From JACJVV01 sp964581515 (GTDB lineage Archaea; Nanobdellota; Nanobdellia; Woesearchaeales; JACJVV01): a stretch of 64,000 nucleotides of DNA. The stretch's first letter is position 1. Every line of letters begins with the position of its first letter. Under the pieces are notes generated by a model. It did not search any database and had not been told where the DNA came from. It worked only from the letters and a program-made list of their open reading frames with translations. Positions 51,177-60,178 of this stretch are shown here, piece by piece. The DNA lies in NCBI GenBank assembly GCA_964581515.1, contig CAZOOV010000011.1, positions 30,512 to 94,511 of the forward strand, read 5' to 3'. The translations under genes and the position numbers were made by a program.

Positions 51177-52336
51177 CTCAACCTCATAGACTCATATCTG
51201 AATTCATCTGCATATATAACTGGATTATCAATTCCTTTAAAAGTCATTACTTCACGAGTATATGCTCCTTTAGGAAGATATTCTGGTGCCATCTTATCAA
51301 CCAGGTATAAATATCCTCTTCTAAAAGATTTTAAACATTCTCGTCTTAGTTTTTGAGGAAAATGCCTATAAGGCGTCTTCATCGTTGTACTTGATGTCAC
51401 CCTATCATTAAAATCATCTTTATAGCTTTCAAATTCATGATTTAAAAAATCCACAAACTCTTTTTCAGAATCAAACTGTCCTACATTTCTTAAATCACCT
51501 AGATCAGTCACACCGACGTAAATTAGCCCATTCATTTCATATATCAAAAAATTACCAATATGATTATTTGTATATACTTTGTCAGAAGCCCATGTAGACC
51601 CACTTGCACTAAGACAACCTTTTGCAATACCAGCAAGATAAGAAAGATTAACAAGTATTCTATCTCTTGCAAGTTTTTTTTCACCTCTTAAATCATTTTT
51701 TGTAAGATGATATATGACTTCATCAAATCTAGTATCAGCTTTTATTTCAAGTGCAGAAATAGTAATATCATTAGGACGCATATAATGATAATCTCTTACT
51801 CTATCAAAAAAATTATTTCGATTTTCTACAAAAAATCTCTTTGACTCCCTAAGTCTCATCCCATCAAAAAATAATAGCTCAGAAGTAAATGGAAAAATTT
51901 CTATCATGAATGGCTTTATAGGATACCTAAAATCCTCTTTATACCCATCAATACATCCTTCTGTTGCATGATTTACTTGTTCAAGTACAGCCTCCTCAAG
52001 TGCACAACAACCCCATCTACTAGTGCCATATTTCAGATGAAGCTTAGGCCTCACACCCTTAAGCCTGATATATTTTCCACCTTTTGTCTTAATAATAGCA
52101 CTTCTGAGTCCAGAAGCTATACCTTCAAGACTCTCGCAAGTAGGCATATCAAGAGAAACAGCCTCTTCACGAAGAGATCTATTTATAAACCATGATAATG
52201 AAGCATTATTCCTATTAGTCTTAAACATTGAAACTTTCCTTCTAGGGAAGAATAACAAAGTATCTCCAAAATTACCTTCAGATATGCCTTTTTTTTCTTT
52301 TTCTACAAATTCCTGATCTGTAATAAAATAATGCAT
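51173..52336 (-). CDS. Unknown 387-residue protein, coupled to a small partner
   Basis: From ATG at 52336, placed about 25 nt after a TATATATTTT box, the protein is 387 residues. It contains KYGTSRWGCCALEEAVLEQVNHATEGC, a basic/aromatic middle, and SYLAGIAKGCLSASGSTWASD...LIYEMNGLIYVGVTDLGDLRN. It looks like a soluble enzyme-sized protein, but no motif of a known family was identified. The longer frame to 52384 adds a hydrophobic stretch and overlaps the promoter. Confidence 0.5.
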   Translation of the reverse strand: MHYFITDQEFVEKEKKGISEGNFGDTLLFFPRRKVSMFKTNRNNASLSWFINRSLREEAVSLDMPTCESLEGIASGLRSAIIKTKGGKYIRLKGVRPKLHLKYGTSRWGCCALEEAVLEQVNHATEGCIDGYKEDFRYPIKPFMIEIFPFTSELLFFDGMRLRESKRFFVENRNNFFDRVRDYHYMRPNDITISALEIKADTRFDEVIYHLTKNDLRGEKKLARDRILVNLSYLAGIAKGCLSASGSTWASDKVYTNNHIGNFLIYEMNGLIYVGVTDLGDLRNVGQFDSEKEFVDFLNHEFESYKDDFNDRVTSSTTMKTPYRHFPQKLRRECLKSFRRGYLYLVDKMAPEYLPKGAYTREVMTFKGIDNPVIYADEFRYESMRLS

Positions 52337-52427
52337 AATGATTAAAAATCCTATTTCATTTAAAAAATATATACTTTTTACCACTCTAAGATGGTTAAAA
52401 ATACCCCAAAACCAAAACTTATTTAAA

Positions 52428-52715
52428 GTTTAACTCCTTTCCCAAATAGCATATACACAAATGGGTCCTTTGATGAGCTGAAACTTTATAGTTTTGGCAT
52501 TGAATCATAGCACTTTGCTATGTGCCGAGTGTTTAAAACTTGCAAAAGATTTAAACACGACCGCATGAAGACACTCTTGTGTATAACAGCCTGGTGCGAG
52601 AGTACTCATGGGAGCAGTCGCTAAAACTTAAGGCGCAAGTCATAAGCATCACAACTAATCATTGTGGTGGCAAGCAATGAGCTTGGGAGTTAGTATTTCA
52701 GGCAACATTTTTCAT
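52428..52715 (+). ncRNA. Structured RNA, probable SRP (7S) RNA
   Basis: This 288-nt stretch lies in a 600-nt gene-free gap. GGGAGCAGTCGCTAAAAC (52610-52627) matches the 3' side of SRP helix 8. ACAG upstream would face the AGCAG, enclosing GTGC-GAGA-GTAC with a GNRA tetraloop (52594-52605). GTGTTTAAA/TTTAAACAC (52529-52537/52550-52558) capped by CTT-GCAA-AAG fits helix 6. TAACTCC (52431-52437) pairs with GGAGTTA (52686-52692) as a closing stem. TGTGCC/GGCGCA fits helix 5. Size matches archaeal 7S RNA. The Alu domain is not clear and helix 8 is longer at the tip than usual. A T run ends it. Confidence 0.58.
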
Positions 52716-52809
52716 AATCATTAATAATTCACAATTATTGATAAATAAGATTTAAAGAACTAGAATTTAACATTCAAAATCATTTACTAAGTTATTCATT
52801 AAAATAAAG

Positions 52810-52820
52810 CTTTAAATAGC
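52810..52820 (+). promoter_or_regulatory. TATA box of dnaG
   Basis: GCTTTAAATAG lies about 125 nt before the dnaG ATG, giving a leader of about 100 nt. The leader ends in GTAGGGGGAAAG, a purine-rich ribosome site 8 nt before the start. Confidence 0.4.
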
Positions 52821-52944
52821 TTGTTTATTAGAAAAAAGAGAGACAACGTCACAAAGCAACAGAATAGCAATAGATTAGTAGACGAATTAACTTAAGTATA
52901 TGGTAAGTGTTTCTAGTTCTAAACTGTCGTAGGGGGAAAGAAAA

Positions 52945-54252
52945 ATGGCAAAGATAAGTCAAGTTTCAGCTAAATATATAGTTCACGCAAAAATAGAAAT
53001 TGATGGTGTTGTTGACAGACCAGATGTAATAGGTGCAATTTTTGGCCAAACAGAAGGTCTTTTAGGAGCAGATCTTGAGTTAAGAGAACTTCAAAGATCA
53101 GGTAGAATAGGCAGGATAGAAGTTGATATGAACACTAAAGGAGGTAAGACTTCCGGTACAATTATTATCCCTTCATCCTTAGATAAATCAGAAACATCCA
53201 TTATTGCAGCTTCACTGGAGATTATTCAAAGAATTGGCCCATGTAATGCTAAAATAAGGGTAGAAAGTATTGAAGACATCAGAGTAAGCAAACGTGATTT
53301 CGTTATCACTAGAGCTAAAGAATTACTTAAGAATATGATGTCTACATCCAGCCCTGATTCACAAGAACTTTCTGAAGAAGTAGCAAATTCTGTAAGAGTA
53401 ATGGAAATAACAGAATATGGACAAGATAGGTTACCAGCAGGACCTTCAATAGAAGAAAATGATGAGTTAATTATTGTCGAAGGAAGAGCAGATGTAATCA
53501 ATCTTCTTAAACATGGATTCAAGAATGTTATTGCTACAAATGGTAGTTCTGTAGTCTCAGATACAATCATTGAATTAAGCAAAAAGAAGACTTGTACAGT
53601 TTTTACTGATGGAGACAGAGGAGGAGATCTTATCATCAAGGCATTAATAAGTGTCGCTGAGGTAGATTTCATAACAAAAGCTCCTGATGGAAAAGAAGTT
53701 GAAGAAATAACTAAGAAAGAGATCCATAAGTGTTTAAGAACAAAGATTGCTGCTGAACAGATTAAGCTAGAGATTGATTCAAAGCCAAAGTCAGATAAGA
53801 TACAAGAATCATCTTTCAAAAGAGCAACAAATAAGCAACAGGAGACACACAATAAAAGACCACAATCATCAGCTCCGGCACCTAGCAGATATCAATCAAG
53901 AGCACCAACAAATAGATCTCAACCATATTCTCCTCCTGAGAAAAAGAAAGAATCTATTACTTCTCAAGAGAAAAATGAGTTCAAAAGACTACTTGAAGAT
54001 TTGGTTGGTACAAATGGAGCGTACATCCTAAATGATAAAAAAGAAATATTGGGAAAAGTTCCAATAACTGAATTAAACAGCACAATAAAAAGCTTAGGTT
54101 CAGGAATCTATGCTATAATCCTTGATGGAAGTATTGATTCAACCATGATACAAGTTTCTGAAAAAGCAGAAGTAAAGTATATGGTAGGAATGGAACTCAA
54201 GGTTAAAGCAACAGCAACAAGAATAAACCTTCTTACTGTCGATGACATGTAA
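52945..54252 (+). CDS. dnaG: Archaeal DnaG primase
   Basis: 435 residues. Family N-terminus SAKYIVHAKIEIDGVVDRPDVIGAIFGQTEGLLG. Toprim motif ELIIVEGRADVINLLKHG and TDGDRGGDL. A Ser/Pro/Gln-rich linker follows (about 280-330), then a C-terminal domain. In archaea DnaG has primase activity but is best known as part of the RNA exosome, where it helps bind poly(A) RNA. It is monocistronic here and follows the SRP-like RNA. Confidence 0.94.
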   Translation: MAKISQVSAKYIVHAKIEIDGVVDRPDVIGAIFGQTEGLLGADLELRELQRSGRIGRIEVDMNTKGGKTSGTIIIPSSLDKSETSIIAASLEIIQRIGPCNAKIRVESIEDIRVSKRDFVITRAKELLKNMMSTSSPDSQELSEEVANSVRVMEITEYGQDRLPAGPSIEENDELIIVEGRADVINLLKHGFKNVIATNGSSVVSDTIIELSKKKTCTVFTDGDRGGDLIIKALISVAEVDFITKAPDGKEVEEITKKEIHKCLRTKIAAEQIKLEIDSKPKSDKIQESSFKRATNKQQETHNKRPQSSAPAPSRYQSRAPTNRSQPYSPPEKKKESITSQEKNEFKRLLEDLVGTNGAYILNDKKEILGKVPITELNSTIKSLGSGIYAIILDGSIDSTMIQVSEKAEVKYMVGMELKVKATATRINLLTVDDM

Positions 54253-54312
54253 GAATATTTTATTTTTATTATTTAATTTTATAATTTAACTATCTTTCTT
54301 TAATTTTTTATT

Positions 54313-55305
54313 CTATCTTATACAACGTACTGCTTTTTCTCCAGAATCCTTATTTGCATTTGATATTTCACCAGTTTTAACATCAAAATAATAAGCAAAA
54401 CCATTCATACCTTTCATCGATGTACTGCTCCAATAGGCATCATGTTTATTTGAGTCCCAATAATCTATAGGACAACCCATTTCCCTATTACATGCATCAA
54501 GCCAAAAATCATTCCATAAACATCCTTCACCCAAATATCCTACTTCACAACTAGGAAGTTTCCAATCATCAAAACCAGCATATTCCAAATTATCACAAAC
54601 ATCACATGCAGGATAATTTTCTCCTAACCCTAAGCAATTCTCATTACTAATAGCTCCTGTAGTCTGCCAAGAGTACATCTTAGGGGACTTAAATCCAGAT
54701 ATTGTAGTCGACCACATCCTGCCATTCAGATCACAGAAAAGATTATCACCATCAATTGCAATTGCTTGTTGTACATATCCTTGACAAGAATCACCTTTTA
54801 TTTTAACAATTTCATTTTTCATAATAACATTAGAATAAATTATAGTATTAAAAATATGAGAAAGTATAGCCTCTTTTGATTTAAGATTATATTTAACTGT
54901 CATTTGCGACTCAAATGTTCTTTCCAATAATTTATTCTCACAATGCATAACAATCACTTTCGCATCATGTGATTTAAGAAAACTGATATTATCAGAAAGT
55001 GTACTATTCTTACATTGAGCAATATTTATTTCTAAATCATATGCAGTCCTATCCATAGAATTATGTAATATAAATCTTATCTCATCCTCGACAACTGCAA
55101 TATCATAAATAACAAAATCTTGTTTTGATTCATTTAAGTTAGATATAACGCCATATAAGAATAACAAAGCATAAAATGTGATGAAAGATATGAAAAAGAA
55201 GATTAATATTTGAACTCCCCTATATCCTTTAAAATGAGCTTTTTTATCTTTCATATTATCTTTCACAGATTTAAATATACTATTTCTAAAATCATAAAGA
55301 CACAA
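54313..55305 (-). CDS. Membrane-anchored extracellular protein with Lcl/DUF1566 domain
   Basis: 330 residues. One membrane helix (about 32-55), an external region of about 120 residues, then a C-terminal domain with ENYPACDVCDNLEYAGFDDWKLPS and DAYWSSTSMKGMNGFAYYFDVKTGEISNANKDSGEKAVRCIR, the DUF1566 (Lcl) signature. Several Cys suggest disulfides. Bacterial Lcl binds glycosaminoglycans, so a surface adhesion role is plausible. An internal ATG at 55254 may be the true start. Confidence 0.72.
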   Translation of the reverse strand: MCLYDFRNSIFKSVKDNMKDKKAHFKGYRGVQILIFFFISFITFYALLFLYGVISNLNESKQDFVIYDIAVVEDEIRFILHNSMDRTAYDLEINIAQCKNSTLSDNISFLKSHDAKVIVMHCENKLLERTFESQMTVKYNLKSKEAILSHIFNTIIYSNVIMKNEIVKIKGDSCQGYVQQAIAIDGDNLFCDLNGRMWSTTISGFKSPKMYSWQTTGAISNENCLGLGENYPACDVCDNLEYAGFDDWKLPSCEVGYLGEGCLWNDFWLDACNREMGCPIDYWDSNKHDAYWSSTSMKGMNGFAYYFDVKTGEISNANKDSGEKAVRCIR

Positions 55306-55372
55306 TATAAATATTTCGATTATATGTTGATGAAACGAAAATTATATATTTAAGCGTATTTAATATACATAT

Positions 55373-55714
55373 ATGGTAGAAAGAGTCTTGACTTGCAAGC
55401 ATTGTGGAGGAAAATATCCACCTGAAATGATGAGATATTTTCAAGATGCAAAAAATCTTATGTGTACAGAATGTGTTAGAAACATTAAAAACCCTAAAAA
55501 AGAAAGTAGAGAAGAGAGAAAAAGTGAGAATAATGAGGAGGATTCTAAAAAACATAGATTCAAATGTCAAAAATGCAGCCATATATTCCAAATTAAAGAA
55601 GGATTCAAGGAACAATGCCCTTATTGTAGTGATATTGATTTAATATCTCAAGAATGGAATTCAGATCTAGATGCATTAATAGACGATTCAAGTAAATCCA
55701 TATATGATAATTAA
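55373..55714 (+). CDS. Double zinc-ribbon protein
   Basis: 113 residues. First site CKHCGGKYPPEMM...LMCTECVRN (residues 8-37) and second CQKCSHIFQIKEGFKEQCPYCSD (65-87) with a highly charged linker between. Two treble-clef-like ribbons of unknown target. Divergent from the DUF1566 gene with about 70 nt between starts. Confidence 0.65.
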   Translation: MVERVLTCKHCGGKYPPEMMRYFQDAKNLMCTECVRNIKNPKKESREERKSENNEEDSKKHRFKCQKCSHIFQIKEGFKEQCPYCSDIDLISQEWNSDLDALIDDSSKSIYDN

Positions 55715-55779
55715 TTCTATCTGGTTATATTTATTATCTAACCATAATTAAGAGATTATATTTTTATTAAAAATTACTG

Positions 55780-56025
55780 TTAATATTTAAGATTTAGAGC
55801 ATGACTCACATCAACTACATCTTTTATATCTTCTTTTGTCAGCTTCTTTAATTCTTCAAAATCAGCAACCTTTTTCTTTTTAATTACTCTATTGAAAGAA
55901 TCCATATGTGTTCGAAGAATTGCTCCAAGTAATTTATTATGCTTCTGAATACATGCATGGCATACGAAATCTTTACCTATTACTTCAAGCCAATCTTTCT
56001 CTTTACCACATATATCGCATTTCAT
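55780..56025 (-). CDS. Small zinc-finger protein
   Basis: 81 residues. CDICGKEKDWLEVIGKDFVCHAC is a four-Cys finger, and the rest is a basic helix (RVIKKKKVADFEELKKLTKEDIKDV). Function unknown. Resembles other small archaeal zinc proteins in the window (40089-40250). Confidence 0.62.
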   Translation of the reverse strand: MKCDICGKEKDWLEVIGKDFVCHACIQKHNKLLGAILRTHMDSFNRVIKKKKVADFEELKKLTKEDIKDVVDVSHALNLKY

Positions 56026-56108
56026 GTTAATTAATCCTGTGAATATGGTTTTTAAATCTTACGATAATTTTCGCTAAAATATGCCTGAAATCGTAAAATT
56101 TAAGCTCA

Positions 56109-57059
56109 TCAATCTTTTAATTGATGATGTTTAAATATTTCGGAAATAGCAGAAATATCTTTTGTTATTCGTATTTTATCCCGAAGTTTAGCTGAACCAG
56201 GCAAACCTTTTGTAAAATACATTGCATGTTCCTTGATAATTGCCATTTTGATATCATATTTATTAGCAATCTCAAGATATTCACTAAAAAGCTCAAATTT
56301 ATCCTTTTGTTCAATTTTTTCCCCATTATCTAAAAAAGCATTTATTTGCTTAAATATGAAAGGATTACCAAGACATCCTCTTCCAACCATCACAAAATCA
56401 CAACCAGTCTCATCAATCATCCTCTTAGCATCCTCTGCCTTAAATATATCACCATTTCCAACTACGGGAATATCAACACTTTCTTTTATTTCCTTTATCT
56501 TATCCCAATCTGCTTTACCAGTGTAACCTTGACTCTGATAACGTGCATGCACACTCAACATATCTGCACCATTCTTTTCTATTATCTTCGCTGTTTTAAG
56601 GTAATTAGCTGACTTAGGAGTGATACCAAGCCTGATCTTACCAGATACTGGTAAATCTGTAGAATCACGCATAGTAGAGATTATCTCACCCATCTTAGCT
56701 GGTCTCTTTAATAAGGCGCATCCTGCACCTTGATTCATTACTTTTCTTACTGGACATCCAAAGTTAAAATCAAACATATCAGGTGAGATATAATCAAACT
56801 CATTTTCAAGCAATTTAATGCTTTTCTTAATTGCATCTATTCTTGTACCAAATAATTGTAAAGCAACAGGCGACTCATCAACCGATGTCTGAGCCATCCT
56901 AAGAGTTGCTTTATTCCCACGTTCTACAGCATTAACATTTATCATTTCTGTAAAATTAAGAGCAGAACCATACTTATGACAGAGAACCCTATAAGCGATA
57001 TCATTAACTCCAGCCATTGGCGCAAGAAATGCTTTTCCTTTTAATTTATTAAGCTCCAT
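56109..57059 (-). CDS. dus: tRNA-dihydrouridine synthase
   Basis: 316 residues. FLAPMAGVNDIAYRVLCHKYG is the FMN-binding start. FNFGCPVRKVMNQGAGCALLKRP contains the catalytic Cys (GCP). SVHARYQSQGYTGKADW and GNGDIF...DFVMVGRGCLGNPFIF complete the TIM barrel. Reduces uridines in the tRNA D loop. Size and ending fit archaeal Dus. Confidence 0.93.
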   Translation of the reverse strand: MELNKLKGKAFLAPMAGVNDIAYRVLCHKYGSALNFTEMINVNAVERGNKATLRMAQTSVDESPVALQLFGTRIDAIKKSIKLLENEFDYISPDMFDFNFGCPVRKVMNQGAGCALLKRPAKMGEIISTMRDSTDLPVSGKIRLGITPKSANYLKTAKIIEKNGADMLSVHARYQSQGYTGKADWDKIKEIKESVDIPVVGNGDIFKAEDAKRMIDETGCDFVMVGRGCLGNPFIFKQINAFLDNGEKIEQKDKFELFSEYLEIANKYDIKMAIIKEHAMYFTKGLPGSAKLRDKIRITKDISAISEIFKHHQLKD

Positions 57060-57141
57060 TTTATTAAAAATACTACTAAAACAAAATTTAAGATTTTATA
57101 TATACAAGTATTATGTTTGCTAATATATGTGTATATTAAAT

Positions 57142-58473
57142 TTAATCAGACATATAATCCTTGGGTTTATTTAGTAAGAACCATTGCATAGGTTTATTGA
57201 AGATTGCTTTAAATATCCCAACATTAACAAACCAAGTAACTACGAGCCCTACACTAAAAGAAGAGGCAATCATCTTAAAGACGAGTCTCAACCTTTTTGC
57301 CCTGTATAAAGCAACAGAACTCGCAATAAGTAATCCAAATGTAAGAAGTATATTTCTTGTTGTCTCTAGAGTAAATTTCATTATATTTATAGGTCCAGGA
57401 GTATCAGTTACGAAACTAAGTACTCCAAAAATAGTTAAAAATAATATGAAAGTAGGGATCATATATCCAAAACCACCAAGAAAAGATAAGATTTTATTCC
57501 AGACTGAATTTGATTTTACTCTTATTAAATCCTTTGCATGGAGCTTATATGCTGATATAACGCCATAAGCCCATCTCATCTGCTGTTTGTAAAGATCTTT
57601 TAGTGTAGATGGAGCCTCATTCAAGCATTCGACTTCAGGAAGATATATTATTTTCTTACCATGCTTATGTATTCTTAATGAATACTCAATATCTTCTGTA
57701 AGTGCTCCTGAAGTCCAACCACCAAACTTAACTAAATACGATTTTTTTACGCATTCTGCTGAACCGCATAAAAAACCTGTATCATATTTTTTCATAACTG
57801 GCAAGAATATATATTGGAATGTAAAAACAATTGTTGATGCAAGAGTTGTTACAAGATTTTGATCAGTGTTTGTGAATTTCCATCTTGCCTGGACAGCAGC
57901 AATCTCTTTATCATGCAAAAAAGGTGCAACTATTTTCTTTAGGAAATCATTCTCGGGAGCAAAATCAGAATCAAATACAACGATCAAATCACCCTTTGTA
58001 TACTTCAACATATTATTTAGATTGCCTGGTTTAAAACCGATATTCTTCTCTCTTCTAGCGACTTTTACTTGTGGATGCTCTGCTGCAAATTTATCTATCT
58101 CATTAGATACAGCTTTATCATTGCTATCATCACCTATAAGAATTTCATATCTATCTTTAGGATAATCAAAATCAAGACATTTTCTTGCACATCTTAGAGC
58201 TATTACTTCATTTCTTGTTGGTATTTGTATAGTTACAAAAGGAGCTTTTTTTCTATCAAACTTATAGTGTTTAGTTTTCTGTTTGATCAGTAAAGCATAT
58301 ACTGTAAGTATCAAATATAATAGAGATATACCTGCTGCAAAGAATAACAAGACATAAAATAAGTTATTAAAGATTATATGAAGATAATCAAGTATGATCC
58401 TTCCATATGCTGCTTGTTTAACCGTGAAATCGACAAAAGCTCTGAATAATTCCTGAAATGTTTCTAATACCAT
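57142..58473 (-). CDS. Processive family-2 glycosyltransferase (membrane)
   Basis: 443 residues. Two N-terminal membrane helices, then GT2 motifs IQIPTRNEV, ILIGDDSND, VVFDSDFAP (DxD), GALTEDIEYSLRI (TED) and YKQQMRWAYG (QxxRW), followed by three or four membrane helices. This is the cellulose/hyaluronan-synthase-like type that polymerises and exports sugar chains. The tandem with 58556-59806 suggests surface glycan synthesis. Substrate unknown. Confidence 0.87.
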   Translation of the reverse strand: MVLETFQELFRAFVDFTVKQAAYGRIILDYLHIIFNNLFYVLLFFAAGISLLYLILTVYALLIKQKTKHYKFDRKKAPFVTIQIPTRNEVIALRCARKCLDFDYPKDRYEILIGDDSNDKAVSNEIDKFAAEHPQVKVARREKNIGFKPGNLNNMLKYTKGDLIVVFDSDFAPENDFLKKIVAPFLHDKEIAAVQARWKFTNTDQNLVTTLASTIVFTFQYIFLPVMKKYDTGFLCGSAECVKKSYLVKFGGWTSGALTEDIEYSLRIHKHGKKIIYLPEVECLNEAPSTLKDLYKQQMRWAYGVISAYKLHAKDLIRVKSNSVWNKILSFLGGFGYMIPTFILFLTIFGVLSFVTDTPGPINIMKFTLETTRNILLTFGLLIASSVALYRAKRLRLVFKMIASSFSVGLVVTWFVNVGIFKAIFNKPMQWFLLNKPKDYMSD

Positions 58474-58555
58474 TATTACACACTACCTCATTATTACCAA
58501 ATTATGTGGGATAGTACATGTTCCCTTTTTAAATGTTTTTCATAATTTTACAATA

Positions 58556-59806
58556 TCAAGCTATAAAATAGCTTTTTTTCATAAATACCAGTTTTATCAA
58601 ACTAGCTACTATAATGCCATTTAATACTATAGTATATGGAAAATAAAGGAATATCGCAAGTATATTCTTCAGATTCAATCTATCTTTAAATAAATAAATA
58701 GCCCATGTAATCAAAAAAACACTGATTATACCTGAAGATACACCGAAGATATTATACAGCGAGATCCCCCATACAGGAATCTTATAGATTACATAAAATG
58801 GCCCAATTAATGTAAACCATCTAAACAGATATGCAGCAGTCTCAATACCTGTAGCAGGCAACCAATAGTATACTTGATACATGATAATAGGAAATGATAT
58901 CAAAGCGTAAGCACTCCACCAGTATTGATTAATGAACAAGAAAAGAATAGAAGGATTTGATTTCTTTGTGAACAAAACTCTATTCTTACTCAACGCTTGC
59001 AGTACACCAGCCCACCAACGCATCCTTTGTTTATACAACAATGAAAAAGTATGCGGAACAATTGTATAACCTAAGGCATCATGTACGTTCACGATCCTAT
59101 ATCCTGCTGAATATATTTCTAATGCTATATCCATATCTTCTGTCATAGTATCTTTCTTAAAATAACCTATTTTTTTTAATACGCTTTTTCTATAACAAGC
59201 AAAAGCTCCAAAAAACCATATCCCGTTTCGGAATAATGTAGAAAAACTTTTCCTGATCAAATTATTATAATGGTATTCGACATTCTGGAATATACCAACC
59301 AATGAATTAGAGTTATGCGGTATGCATGATCCGTTTGTTGCACCAACATTCTTATCATAAAAAGGTCTGACAAGCTTCTTTATTGAATCAGGATGAACAA
59401 AAGTATCAGCATCTAGGCTAATGATTAGATCATGTTTCGCATGCTTCACACCTAGGTTCAAGCTCTCTGACTTCCCATTATGTTCACCCATTATCACAGA
59501 TATATTGCTATATTTTTTTTTGTATTCTTTCAATATATCAGCTGTATTATCTGTTGAACCATCATCTACAACTATAATCTCAACCTTCTGTTTCGGATAA
59601 TTCAGCTTAAAGATATTATCAAGACATTTTCCAATATTCTTCTCTTCATTATAGCATGGAATTAGTATGCTGATAAAAGGTTTAAATTCTTTGAAACGTT
59701 CCTTTCTGAATATGGATAGAACTGCAGCTACAAATATAAATATAAGAAATGCAAATAATACAAAGAATACTACTGATCCTACAAGCATAATTATATCTTG
59801 TGCCAT
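58556..59806 (-). CDS. Processive family-2 glycosyltransferase (membrane), second copy type
   Basis: 416 residues. A single N-terminal helix, then ILIPCYNEEKNIGKCLDNI, VVDDGSTDNTADIL, ISLDADTF (DxD), DTMTEDMDIALEI (TED) and YKQRMRWWAGV (QxxRW), with four C-terminal helices. Closest in layout to PgaC/IcaA-like N-acetylglucosamine polymerases. Precedes the other GT2 gene on the same strand. The 82-nt gap between them has nothing notable. Confidence 0.88.
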   Translation of the reverse strand: MAQDIIMLVGSVVFFVLFAFLIFIFVAAVLSIFRKERFKEFKPFISILIPCYNEEKNIGKCLDNIFKLNYPKQKVEIIVVDDGSTDNTADILKEYKKKYSNISVIMGEHNGKSESLNLGVKHAKHDLIISLDADTFVHPDSIKKLVRPFYDKNVGATNGSCIPHNSNSLVGIFQNVEYHYNNLIRKSFSTLFRNGIWFFGAFACYRKSVLKKIGYFKKDTMTEDMDIALEIYSAGYRIVNVHDALGYTIVPHTFSLLYKQRMRWWAGVLQALSKNRVLFTKKSNPSILFLFINQYWWSAYALISFPIIMYQVYYWLPATGIETAAYLFRWFTLIGPFYVIYKIPVWGISLYNIFGVSSGIISVFLITWAIYLFKDRLNLKNILAIFLYFPYTIVLNGIIVASLIKLVFMKKSYFIA

Positions 59807-59872
59807 AATAGAAGACTATGTTTATTGATTAATAAAGCTTTCTAAAGCTCAATTTGAACTCAGATTTGCATA

Positions 59873-60154
59873 TTAAACCTGAATTATCCCAAATGTGAAA
59901 AGAATGAACATGACAATACCTATTATCTCAGCTATAATAGCACCAGATATGAGCAAAGAACTTATTATAATGCCGATAAGCTTATGAGGATTTTTCAATT
60001 TCCAGCCTATTTTTAGAGCTTTGTATGCAAAGTAGAATGAAGCAGGAAAAAATATCAATATATTAAGCACATTCAGAAAAACACCTGCTAATTGAAGGAT
60101 AAATGAGATTAGAATATTTTTATAAACACCTTTTGTTTTATTCTTCCTTGGCAT
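59873..60154 (-). CDS. Small two-helix membrane protein
   Basis: 93 residues. A basic N-terminus, then hydrophobic helices near 12-42 and 60-90 (ILISFILQLAGVFLNVLNILIFF; LIGIIISSLLISGAIIAEIIGIVMFILF). No known family. Immediately upstream of the GT2 pair on the same strand, so it may assist glycan export. Confidence 0.55.
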   Translation of the reverse strand: MPRKNKTKGVYKNILISFILQLAGVFLNVLNILIFFPASFYFAYKALKIGWKLKNPHKLIGIIISSLLISGAIIAEIIGIVMFILFTFGIIQV

Positions 60155-60178
60155 ATAAATCTCACCTTAAAATATTAT

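Noticed and set aside
52428..52715. RNase P RNA as identity of the structured RNA
   Set aside because: The universally conserved GAGGAAAGTCC and ACAGAA-type segments that form helix P4 are absent; the helix 8-like motif favours SRP RNA.
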